A DNA stretch of 64,000 nt from the NCBI RefSeq assembly GCF_040448675.1, contig NZ_CP159289.1, forward strand, positions 6,617,001 to 6,681,000, written 5' to 3'. The notes under the pieces were generated by a model. The model searched no databases. It had not been told where the DNA came from and saw only the letters and a program-made list of their open reading frames with translations. This DNA comes from Dyadobacter sp. 676 (GTDB lineage: Bacteria > Bacteroidota > Bacteroidia > Cytophagales > Spirosomataceae). Every line of letters starts with the position of its first letter. Within the stretch, counting starts at the first letter, position 1. Made by a program: the position numbers and the translations under genes. Positions 28,105-37,467 of this stretch are shown here, piece after piece.

Positions 28105-30105
28105 TTATTTAACTACTTTAAGTTTGCCCTGCATCAGCGTGTAATGGCCGGGGAAGGTGCATACGTACTGGTAGGTACCGGCCTGTTTCGGCGCCACGAA
28201 GTAGATGGCTTCCGATTTTTCGGGCTCTACGATGTTGGTATGAAAAAGCACATCGTTGGTTTGAGGCACGTAATTGAGCTCCGTTCCTTTCAAACCGAGG
28301 TTCAAACCCGCCTCGCCGACGGCATTGGCTGCGCCTGGCTTGGTTATGACGAGGTTATGCAGCATGTCGTCGTTGTTATTGAATACAACTTTGACCTTGC
28401 TGCCGGCCTTCACCTGTATTTCGGAAATATCGAATTTCAGCCCCGGCACGGTTCCGATGGTCACTACCTGATCGGGGCCGTTTGTCCAGCTGGCGGGCAT
28501 TTCGGTGACACGCTTTACGGAGGCTGCGGTATTGGCGGCCGTTTCGCCCGAGGCGGGCATCGCGTGCGCGTTGTGGTCAACGGCGGCGGCTTTTACGGTC
28601 GTGGTGAATTGCGAAGGATTGGCCGGTTGCCCGTTTGCAATTTCGTTCAGCGTATAATAGGCTGTCGTGTGCAGCAGGTTATTGCCATCCGGCGACTTTA
28701 CGCCGTCGGTTTTGATCTCATGAATATAACCCTTACGTAATGTGGCCGGGTCGACCACCAGGCGAACGCGAAGGCCGTCTTCCGATACGATAATCCCCTT
28801 AACAGGCACCTCCTGCGTGTTGATAATCGGGCTGCCATAAGTACGATGGTAACGATAAGTGAAGCTGTTCATTTTGTAGGCACCCTGGTCTGCGGCGGAC
28901 TGTTTGTCGACGGGGCTGGTGAAGGTAATTTCAAATCCGTCCGGCATCGAGCGCACGGTTTTCATTTCGAACGGCATTTTACCCGTCCACACAAGCCGCT
29001 GAATCCCGAACTCGGCCTTGCCCGTCGCCGACCATCCGCGACTGGTCTGGCCTACGAAAAGCGAGCCGTCGAGGCCCCATTCCAGGCGCAGGATGCCCGA
29101 CATGAAACCTTCGCGAAAAGGAAATACGGTTCCCTGCCATACGCCATTCACTTTTTCGAGGTCTACGCGGGTGATAATGCTATGGCCCTGATCGCCTACG
29201 AACATTTGTCCGGTAAACGGCCCGAATGCGCCGTTGGTAATGTCTTCTTTGAAATCTGAGGTGGAAATACCCACCAATGTATGCGGGAACCAGACGGCAG
29301 GCGGTTTGAGGCCGAGTACTTTTTTGGCAACGTCATAAAGCGGCTCGCCGGTGTTGGGGACGTCTTCGGGCGTGAGCTTGACGGGTGAGCCTTCTTCCTT
29401 GCTCCAGCGCAGGCCAGCCGGATTGCCCGCAAAATCGCCTTTTTCCAAATGGGTCATGCGACCGGAACCTACCCAGTCGCCCTGGTTTTCGGTGTAAAAA
29501 ATGTCGCCTTTGTAAGACCCGAACCCGGAAGGGGAGCGCAAACCGGTCGCCCAGGGCGTCAGTTTGCCGTCTTCGCTCAGTTTCAGCATCCAGCCCCGCC
29601 ATTTCGACTGGCTGGCGCCACGGCCTACCCAGTCGAGGTTGAGCGTCACGAGCATTTCGCCGTTAGGCATCGCTACGGGCCCGTAGGAGTATTGATGGTA
29701 GTTGCCCGACAGCGGCCACCGCGTGAAAGAATCGTAAACGTCCGCCACGCCGTCGTTGTCGGTGTCGGCAAGGCGTGTCACTTCGCCGCGTTGGGATACC
29801 AGGAAGTCTTTGCCCCGGTAATACAGCCCCAGCGGCTCGTGCAAGCCCGATGCAAACCGGTGGAACGAAGGCTTGCCGTCGCCTTTCAGATAGGGGTTGC
29901 CTATCATCCACACTTCGCCACGCCGGGTCGAGGCGGCGAGGCGGCCATCGGGCAGCACCTGCATTCCGCCCACCTCCATTTTAATGTCCTCCGGAATGGG
30001 AATGGTAACAATGCGGTAGTAATCGTCGATTTTGTTAGGCTTGGATTGCGCGTAGGCGCTCATACAGCCGGCGGTGATCAGGGTAGTTAAGAGAATATTT
30101 TTCAT
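28105..30105 (-). CDS. Secreted beta-propeller (sugar dehydrogenase-like) fused to a blue-copper cupredoxin
   Basis: 666 residues from ATG 30105 with signal peptide MKNILLTTLITAGCMSAYAQ. Residues about 25-400 form NHL/PQQ-dehydrogenase-like propeller blades (DYYRIVTIPIPEDIKMEVGGMQVLPDGRL; NQGDWVGSGRMTHL; MFVGDQGHSIITRVDLEKV). A short beta domain follows (ITFTSPVDKQSAADQGAYKM). The last 120 residues are an azurin/auracyanin-like cupredoxin with a complete type-1 copper site: His about 583 (MLHNLVI) and Cys649, His654 and Met658 (YVCTFPGHYTLMQG). An intramolecular electron path from a quinone or haem oxidase reaction to copper is plausible; I see no CxxCH haem motif. Sits 25 bases after the PA14-like gene. 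Confidence 0.85.
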   Translation of the reverse strand: MKNILLTTLITAGCMSAYAQSKPNKIDDYYRIVTIPIPEDIKMEVGGMQVLPDGRLAASTRRGEVWMIGNPYLKGDGKPSFHRFASGLHEPLGLYYRGKDFLVSQRGEVTRLADTDNDGVADVYDSFTRWPLSGNYHQYSYGPVAMPNGEMLVTLNLDWVGRGASQSKWRGWMLKLSEDGKLTPWATGLRSPSGFGSYKGDIFYTENQGDWVGSGRMTHLEKGDFAGNPAGLRWSKEEGSPVKLTPEDVPNTGEPLYDVAKKVLGLKPPAVWFPHTLVGISTSDFKEDITNGAFGPFTGQMFVGDQGHSIITRVDLEKVNGVWQGTVFPFREGFMSGILRLEWGLDGSLFVGQTSRGWSATGKAEFGIQRLVWTGKMPFEMKTVRSMPDGFEITFTSPVDKQSAADQGAYKMNSFTYRYHRTYGSPIINTQEVPVKGIIVSEDGLRVRLVVDPATLRKGYIHEIKTDGVKSPDGNNLLHTTAYYTLNEIANGQPANPSQFTTTVKAAAVDHNAHAMPASGETAANTAASVKRVTEMPASWTNGPDQVVTIGTVPGLKFDISEIQVKAGSKVKVVFNNNDDMLHNLVITKPGAANAVGEAGLNLGLKGTELNYVPQTNDVLFHTNIVEPEKSEAIYFVAPKQAGTYQYVCTFPGHYTLMQGKLKVVK

Positions 30106-30130
30106 TGAGAGAAATCGGATAATGAGGTTT

Positions 30131-31858
30131 TTACCAAAACAGGGAATAGCTGGTTGCATTGGAAACAGGAAGGATGAGCTCCTTCATTTCGCCAGCCGGA
30201 CGGACCACGGCCCTCGCTTTTTTATCCACCTGCACGAAGAAGCGGTCGTCGACCTGGTAAAGACCTTTTTCAATTTCGGTAATCTGCTTGCCGCTCGCCA
30301 GCAAAGAATACAGTGGGCGGGAAGGCGTGCCCTCGACGCGGAATGTGCGGGAAAGGCTGTTGCCGCCGGATACCAGCTCGTCGCTGACAGTGGCCGAACC
30401 AATGGCGTAGCGGAATACGGGGTAACCTTTCGGATCGATTTTATAACCGAGGAAATTAATGTCCGAAGAATCGGGCCATGCCGTATTCGCATTGTCGAGC
30501 AGGGCCACGCTGCTGCGGCCGGATACATGTACTTTCAGGCCGGCGGGGAAGAGCAATTGGGGTTCGCCGCGCTCGTACCACATCTCGGTCACGTCGGCGA
30601 ACTGCCCGCGCCATGCCTGTACCAATGCGCCGCGGTTCAGGTCCACGGTGTAATTCCAGCCATCGGGGCTACCAACGGAGATACAATGCGTGCGTTTGTA
30701 TTTTTCGCCTTCCACCTGAATGAAGGAACGTACCATTTCCGGGCGCATGCCGGGCGTTACGCTGATATAGGGCTTGGGTTCCGGCTCGGGGAGCGACGAT
30801 AGCGCATGGAGGTCGTAAGGGCGAACGCCCGACTTTTCCACACGCAGGCCCAACGCAGGCTGGCGCCACGGAAAACGCGAGTAATAGATTTTGAACTTGT
30901 GTTTGCCCTGCGTCAGGTTCACCGAACCCGTATGCGTTTCCTGGGAAGTGCTTTCGCCAGAGCTTATTACATTCTTTCCGTCGACATCCAGGGAAAGGAC
31001 AGGGCCTGAATAAATGGTCGTGAAAATGTAGTCGCCGGCCTCGGTCACGTCCATGTCGCCTTCGTAAACGAGGTGAAATTCGCGCATGCCGTTGGTCACT
31101 TCCTGCGTTAGCAAGGGCGACCGGCCTTCGTGATCCAGCTTGCTATATTCTTTGGCATCCCATTTGTCTGAATAAACTTTATAATTCAGATTGCTGATTG
31201 ACAGTGGTTTAAGGTTAGCAAGAAGTTGGTAACCCACGTTACGGAAGGCGATACTGCCCTTAGTAACCTCCAATGCGATGGGTTGGCCGTCGCCGGCGGT
31301 TTTGGAATTGGGAAGGTAAACCGTTTCAAGCACCGTTACGCCGTTGAGCGAAAGGGTGTTCAGGCGCGCGGAATTGGGAACGTGTTGTACCGATGCATCA
31401 TAGGAGAGTTCGAGGGTTTGCCAGAGGCCGGCCGATTTCGCAGCGTTCTGCGTCGGGAACTGGCCAATATAACCCGAGGTGGTTGCATCGGCCACTTTCT
31501 GCTTGCTGCTGTCGGAGATCCTCACCTTTTGACCGCCCGGCAGAACGATATTCCCTTCGGCACCCGGCGAAACGTTGAACTCGATAAACAATCGAAGGTC
31601 GCTCGCCTTGAGTTTGGTGGCGAGCGCGTTCCCCGGATTTCCGATCAGAATGCCGTCACCCGGGAGCGTTTTAGGCTTCGCCGCACCGGAAGGATGTATG
31701 GAAATGCCGCCTTGTATCGACCAGTTGGGGGCGGCGCTTTCAAATGCGCTGAGGTCTTTGAGGGGAAGCGGAGAATAATTTCCCTTCGTTGTCTGACCCG
31801 TCACCATCACCGGACAAGCCAGAAACAGGAGGGAGACTTTCTGAAACAATTGATGCAT
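30131..31858 (-). CDS. Secreted multidomain protein with DUF1080-like and PA14-like domains
   Basis: 575 residues with signal peptide MHQLFQKVSLLFLACPVMVTGQ. The first part (about 40-220: NWSIQGGISIHPSG, DLRLFIEFNVSPGAEGNIVLPGG, WQTLELSYDA, GSIAFRNVGYQLL) looks like the concanavalin-like DUF1080 domain, often glycan-binding or a 3-keto-disaccharide hydrolase. The next 110 residues (YSDKWDAKEYSKLDHEGRSP, GDYIFTTIYSGPVLSLDVDG, QGKHKFKIYYSRF) resemble a PA14 carbohydrate-binding fold. The last 200 residues are the kind that flank PQQ or cytochrome proteins. It is the upstream partner of the cupredoxin fusion gene and the two are presumably co-transcribed. Confidence 0.8.
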   Translation of the reverse strand: MHQLFQKVSLLFLACPVMVTGQTTKGNYSPLPLKDLSAFESAAPNWSIQGGISIHPSGAAKPKTLPGDGILIGNPGNALATKLKASDLRLFIEFNVSPGAEGNIVLPGGQKVRISDSSKQKVADATTSGYIGQFPTQNAAKSAGLWQTLELSYDASVQHVPNSARLNTLSLNGVTVLETVYLPNSKTAGDGQPIALEVTKGSIAFRNVGYQLLANLKPLSISNLNYKVYSDKWDAKEYSKLDHEGRSPLLTQEVTNGMREFHLVYEGDMDVTEAGDYIFTTIYSGPVLSLDVDGKNVISSGESTSQETHTGSVNLTQGKHKFKIYYSRFPWRQPALGLRVEKSGVRPYDLHALSSLPEPEPKPYISVTPGMRPEMVRSFIQVEGEKYKRTHCISVGSPDGWNYTVDLNRGALVQAWRGQFADVTEMWYERGEPQLLFPAGLKVHVSGRSSVALLDNANTAWPDSSDINFLGYKIDPKGYPVFRYAIGSATVSDELVSGGNSLSRTFRVEGTPSRPLYSLLASGKQITEIEKGLYQVDDRFFVQVDKKARAVVRPAGEMKELILPVSNATSYSLFW

Positions 31859-32540
31859 TGGAATCGATTAAGTGTATTGTTTACAATTAAAAAGCGAAGT
31901 TCGGCATTTTTTTTACTATTATATCCGGAAATAGTATGAATTTTTTGAAGCTTTTCTCGGCGAAAAAAGGACACTATTTCAATAGCGAACGGGTTGGCGC
32001 CAAAGGCGGTCACATGACAGCGATGCCGATTCGAAAGTTAAACAGGGATGAAATACGCAGACCGGCGTATACCGGCTAGGGTTGCGGGTAGAACGGAACC
32101 GGCCCTGACGGCATTCGGTGCACGAATCGAAGGTGGGAGTAATAGTCCGGTTCGGGCATTTTACTGTATTATTCAAACACGGCGACACCACAGACGGTCC
32201 CATCCCGGCAATTTTTATAAAAAATTTAAATACAAGCCAATAGCATATCGAATGGTTGCATTTTATGTAAATCCGATTTCGTAAATTTAAAGGGACGCCG
32301 TGCCGGGAAGGCGCCGGGAGCAGGTTCCCATCGGGTGTTTCAGTACAGCATCAGGCAAGATTTCCTAACATCGATCAGTAGTCGTTACCGGTGGTCCCGG
32401 ATGTAACCCGAGCTGCCGGATTTGTTGATAGTATGTTAATAAATACTTAACATAACAGACTGTATTTAACCGGATTTTTGCGCCTTGCAAGAAGTATTTG
32501 CCAATTCCATCTTTTTCTCACCTAAATAACCTAAGTGCTC
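31859..32540. promoter_or_regulatory. Divergent intergenic region with a palindrome before SusC 2
   Basis: 682 bases between the divergent PA14-like gene and SusC 2, with no credible coding frame. TATGTTAA and its exact complement TTAACATA (32432-32439 and 32447-32454, seven-base spacer) form a possible operator 86 bases before the SusC 2 start; GATTTTTG at about 32471-32478 is a 7-of-8 match to the -7 consensus. GC-rich stretches near 32060 and 32300 show no further structure that I can support. Confidence 0.5.
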
Positions 32541-35500
32541 ATGATCAGACAATTTTACTTATGCTTCCGGCTGAGTATTTTCAGAAGAAGCGCCTACACC
32601 GGGCTGATGCTCACGGGGCTGCTGTACTGCCACGCGGGCGTCGCCCAGTCGGTTGTTACCGGGCAGGTGACTTCCGATGAAGATAAGCTGCCCCTCGCCG
32701 GCGTGAGTGTTATCGAAAAAGGCACCAACAACGGGACCGTCACCGATGCCAACGGAAAGTACCAGCTCACCGTAAAGGGCGCGAGCTCCGTGCTGACGTT
32801 CTCGTTCCTGGGCTATGTTTCACAGGAGGTGACGGTAGGCGGCCGGGCCATCGCGGACGTGACGCTTCTGGCCGATCAGAAGCAGTTGCAGGAAGTAGTG
32901 GTGACGGCGCTGGGTATCAAAAAGGACGTGCGTAAGCTGGGTTACGCGGTGCAGGAGTTGAAAGGAGAGAGCATTGTTACCGCGCGCGAGACCAACATTG
33001 TGAACCAGCTGGCCGGAAAAGTGGCCGGTGTGACGGTGGTAGGAAGCCCGTCGGGCATCGGCGGCTCAGCCCGTGTGACCATACGCGGCGAACGTTCGGT
33101 GGATTTGAATAAAAACCAGCCATTGTACGTGATCGACGGCGTGCCGATCAGCAACGCCATCACCGGCGGCTCGGGCCAGGGCAACCTGGAAGTCGATTTC
33201 GGTAACGGCGCGAGCTTTATCAACCCCGATGATGTGGAAACCATGAGCGTATTGAAAGGGCCCGCAGCGGCGGCGTTATACGGGTCAAGAGCGGCCAACG
33301 GCGTGATCCTCATTACCACCAAATCGGGGAAAGGAAATAAAGGCATCGGTATCGAGGTAAACAGCAATACAACCTTCGAGCGCGCATTGAAATTGCCTGA
33401 ATATCAGAACAGATACGGACAAGGAAACGGCAACGGCGGAGATTTTGCGTTTGTTAACGGAGCCGGCGGAGGTCTGACGGACGGTACCGACGAAGGGTGG
33501 GGCCCGGAGTTCAAGGGCCAGAGCTACCCTCAGTTCAACTCGCCGCGCACTTTGAACGGCCAGGTGATCCCGTATCTTGGCGGTGACCTGAATGCCCCGG
33601 CGGGAAGCGTGATCACCGCAACACCCTGGGTGCCCGATGTGAATGGTTTGAAGGATTTCCTGCAAACGGGCCGTACGTTGACCAACAATGTGGCGCTGAT
33701 CGGTAACAACGACCAGGGCAATTTCCGTTTGTCGTACACGCATCTCGACCAGACAGGGATCGTCCCGAATACCGATCTGGAAGCGTCATACCGTCTCGTT
33801 AAGTGCGGGTTACAACCTCACCAGGAAGTTTTCGGCCAAAACCTTCGTGAGCTATATCAAAAGTGCCAGCGGCAACCGTCCGTCGATCAGCTACGGCACG
33901 GAGAGCATTATGTACCTTTTCAATTGCTGGTTGCCGCGTTCGGTGAAGGTTTCGGATATGAAACGTTTATGGATGAACGGCGCCGAGGAGCAGCGTCAGT
34001 TCAGCTGGAACTACAACTACCACGACAACCCGTACCTGACGGTTTTCGCAAATACCAATGGGCAGGATGTGAACCGGATTATCGGTAACGTGATCCTGAA
34101 ATACGATTTCACCGATTGGCTGAGCCTGCAAGTGCGTACGGCTACCGATTGGGGCAACGAGCGCCGCGAATACCGCCGTGCATTTAGCACGCAGCGTTTC
34201 CCGTTCGGACAATACCGCGAGGTGAAGATCAACACCGAAGAGCGCAATACCGACTTTTTGTTATCATTTAACAAAGACCTCAACCAGGATTTCAACGTAA
34301 CGGCGACATTCGGCGGCAACCAGAACCGCCAAAGCTCGGTCTACGACGAGGAAAATGCGGGCCAGTTGAACCTGCCGGGCATTTATAACCTCACCAACTC
34401 GCGCATTGCGCTGGTAGCTTCCCAAAGCAGGGTAGGCAAGCGTATCAATAGTTTGTACGGTTCGGCGTCGGTGTCGTTCCGCAATTATCTGTTTTTGGAC
34501 ATCACCGCCCGTAACGACTGGAGCAGCGCATTGACATTGCCCACGGCGCTGAAAGCGTTCGGTACCGAAAACAACTCGTATTTCTATCCGTCGGTGGCAT
34601 TGAGCGCTGTGCTGAGCGATATGGTGAAGTTACCCGAAGCGATTTCCTTTGCCAAGCTACGCGCCAGTTTCGCGCAGGTTGGTAACGACACCGATCCATT
34701 CACGTTCACACAGGCATTCAACCCCAGCACGCCTTACGGAAGCTCACAGATCTACGGCGAAACCGACCGCCTGGCTAACCTCAACCTGAAACCGGAGATC
34801 AGCACCGCGTACGAACTGGGCGCCGACCTGCGCTTCTTCAAGAACCGCGTGGGCCTGGATTTTACATTCTATCAAAGCAAAACCAAAAACCAGATATTGC
34901 AGATCCCGCTTTCGCTGACCACCGGCTACAACGGCCGTTTTTTCAATGCGGGTGAGATCAAAAACTGGGGTTTTGAAACCATGCTGAATGTAACGCCGAT
35001 CGAAACAAGCGATTTCAAATGGAACATCGGCCTCAATTTCTCGGCCAACCGCAGTAAAGTGCTCGAACTCTCGGACGGCATTACCAACTTTGTCATGGCC
35101 AGCAAAGGGGTTAGCATCGAGGCGCGCGTAGGCGAGCGGATGGGCGATATGTACGGCATCGCATTCGCACGCGTACAGAACACCAACCCTTCGCAGCCCT
35201 ATTACGATGCATCGGGGCAGTATGTTGGCCAGATCGTTTACAAGGACGGACGCCCGGTGCCTACTACCAACGTTCAGAAGATGGGCAACTACAATCCCGA
35301 CTGGCTGGCCGGTATTTCCAACCAGTTCAGTTACAAGAATCTGAAACTGAGCTTCCTGTTCGACGTCCGTCATGGTGGTAAGCTGTATTCGCACACGCAA
35401 ACCGTCGGGCGTGAAGGAGGGATCATTAAGGAAACCCTCGAAGGGCGCGCGGATGGGTACGATCTGAGCAAGCCGGGCAACGGCGTGATCGGCGAAGGCG

Positions 35501-35859
35501 TGGTTCAGAATGCCGATGGCACGTTCAGCAAAAACGAAGTGAAACTGACGGCCCGCGCATGGCATACGGCCTACACCGGCGGCCGCAATATCGCCGAGGG
35601 CGTCATGTTCGACGCGTCGTTTGTGAAGCTGCGCGAAGTGCAGCTGGGCTATTCGATCCCGAACCGCTTGCTGAGCCGTTCGCCGATCAAAAACATTACC
35701 ATATCGCTGGTAGGCCGTAATCTTGCACTGTGGTCGAAAGTGCCGCACGTAGACCCCGAAACAATGGCTTACAACGGCGGGACTGCATTGCCGGGTATCG
35801 AGTATATGTCGATCCCTTCCAGCCGCAGCTATGGTTTCAATGTGAGTTTCAAACTGTAA
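32541..35859 (+). pseudogene. SusC/RagA TonB-dependent transporter (locus 2), frameshifted in the barrel
   Basis: About 1105 residues when joined. Start ATG 32541 (MIRQFYLCFRLSIFRRSAYTG, signal ending GVAQ). There is no STN domain: the mature protein opens with the CarboxypepD_reg-like domain (VTGQVTSDEDKLPLAGVSV), then plug motifs (VVVTALGIKKDVRKLGYAVQ; PLYVIDGVPISNA; VLKGPAAAALYGSRAANG). After NTDLE at about 33780-33785 the frame shifts by one (an extra base in GGAAGCG); the downstream frame resumes HTVSLSAGYNLTRKF and runs to SYGFNVSFKL. Both halves are otherwise undamaged, so an assembly error is likely. It lacks its own sigma/FecR, so control must come from elsewhere. SusD 2 follows after 18 bases. 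Confidence 0.9.
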
Positions 35860-35877
35860 TATTTCAATTGGAAAACA

Positions 35878-37404
35878 ATGAAAAAGCTAATTCCGCTATA
35901 TATCATGCTGTTGGTGGTCGTCTCCGGCGGGGCGTGTACCAACGACTTCGAGGAAGTGAACACCAACAACAATGTTCCCAATAACGTCACACCGGACCTG
36001 CTCCTGGCCGGGGTGATCCGCAACATGATCAACGGCCAGGTGAACGACGCCTGGGGTATCGGTAACATCGTGGTGCAGCACCATGCCAAAATCCAGTTCG
36101 TAAACGAGGACCGCTATTTGTGGGGCCAGCAAAACAGTATCTGGGATAATGTTTACGGAAATATGCGTAACGTTAAAAACATCCTGGACCAGGTAGGTGC
36201 CGACGACAAGAATGCGTACAAAGGCATCGCGCTTATATTGAAATCATGGATGTTTGCCCTCGCCACCGATGCTTACGGCGACATTCCATACACCGAAGCG
36301 ACCAAAGGCAAGACGGACGCCGTTTACCTGCCTAAATATGATCCGCAGGAAAATATTTATGCCGGTATCCTGTCGGACCTGAAAGCAGCGAACGATATTC
36401 TTGCGGCCAGCTCTACGGCTGTTTCGGGAGATATTCTGTTTGGCGGCGGCACGGGGTCGCTCATCAAATGGCGGAAGCTCGCCAATTCGCTTCGTCTGCG
36501 CTATCTGATGCGTATTTCGAAACAAAAGGATGTGAAGGCTGAAATGCAGGCTATCCTTGCCGACACTGCCAAAAACCCGGTTTTCGAAGGAAATCAGGAT
36601 AATGCGGAGCTGAAATACCTTGCCGCCGCTCCTAATCAATGGGCATTGTACGGTGCCCGCGTCGGATCGTTTGACGAGTTCCGCGTAAGCAAGACGCTCA
36701 GCGACCGTCTTACGGCACTGAAAGACCCGCGTCTGGCGGTATTTGGCCGTCCGTCGCAATCGTCGGTGGCGGCTGGCAAGCCGGTAATCGAAGGTGTGCC
36801 TAATGGCCTGGGCGACGTACCTGCGTTGAATTACAACGGCGGGCCGCAGGGTGTTTCCCGGGTAGGTTATACGTTTGCGTGCCTCGTGTGCAACGACCCC
36901 GGTCAGGCACCGCCCGATCCCGCCGCGCCCCGGGGTATCCTGATGAATTATTCGGAACTGCAATTCATCCTTGCCGAAGCGCGTGAAAAAGGCTGGATCA
37001 GTACCGGAACGGCCCAGGAATATTATATGAAGGGGGTTCAGAGCAATTTCGACTATTGGAGAAGCGTGGTACCGTCGTCATACGGCATCAACGTGACGCC
37101 CGACCCGTCCTATTTCACCCAACCGGCTGTCGCTTACACCGGGACAACGGATGAAAAACTGGCGAAAATCGCGCTGCAAAAGTGGGTCGCGTTCTATTTC
37201 AACGGCCTGGAAGCCTGGTTCGACTGGCGACGGACAGGGATGCCGGAGATCAAGCCGGGGCCCGATAACCTGAACCAGAACCGCGTGCCGGTACGCTTCA
37301 TTTACCCGCTCTCGGAGCAATCGCTCAACGGGGCCAACCGCGAAGAAGCAGTGAAACGCCAGGGCGCCGACGACCTGAACACCCGTATCTGGGTCGCTAA
37401 GTAG
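35878..37404 (+). CDS. SusD/RagB family nutrient-binding lipoprotein (locus 2)
   Basis: 508 residues. Lipoprotein signal MKKLIPLYIMLLVVVSGGAC (Cys at about 20) followed by TNDFEEVNTNNN. SusD-like helices include KSWMFALATDAYGDIPYTEA and the conserved WFDWRRTGMPEIKPG segment, ending in PLSEQSLNGANREEAVKRQG. Several Gly/Pro-rich loops (PGQAPPDPAAPRG) distinguish it from SusD 1. It is the partner of the preceding SusC and ends in a purine/pyrimidine hairpin facing polA. Confidence 0.93.
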   Translation: MKKLIPLYIMLLVVVSGGACTNDFEEVNTNNNVPNNVTPDLLLAGVIRNMINGQVNDAWGIGNIVVQHHAKIQFVNEDRYLWGQQNSIWDNVYGNMRNVKNILDQVGADDKNAYKGIALILKSWMFALATDAYGDIPYTEATKGKTDAVYLPKYDPQENIYAGILSDLKAANDILAASSTAVSGDILFGGGTGSLIKWRKLANSLRLRYLMRISKQKDVKAEMQAILADTAKNPVFEGNQDNAELKYLAAAPNQWALYGARVGSFDEFRVSKTLSDRLTALKDPRLAVFGRPSQSSVAAGKPVIEGVPNGLGDVPALNYNGGPQGVSRVGYTFACLVCNDPGQAPPDPAAPRGILMNYSELQFILAEAREKGWISTGTAQEYYMKGVQSNFDYWRSVVPSSYGINVTPDPSYFTQPAVAYTGTTDEKLAKIALQKWVAFYFNGLEAWFDWRRTGMPEIKPGPDNLNQNRVPVRFIYPLSEQSLNGANREEAVKRQGADDLNTRIWVAK

Positions 37405-37415
37405 GTTTAGGGGGA

Positions 37416-37462
37416 GGAGGAAAGGGAGGAAGGGAGGATTGTCCCTTCCTCTCTTTTCCTCC
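37416..37462. terminator. Purine/pyrimidine hairpin between susD 2 and polA
   Basis: GGAGGAAAGGGAGGAAGGG (37416-37434) pairs with CCCTTCCTCTCTTTTCCTCC (37443-37462) with one bulge and an eight-base loop. It lies between convergent genes and can serve as a two-way terminator. Confidence 0.7.
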
Positions 37463-37467
37463 TTAAC

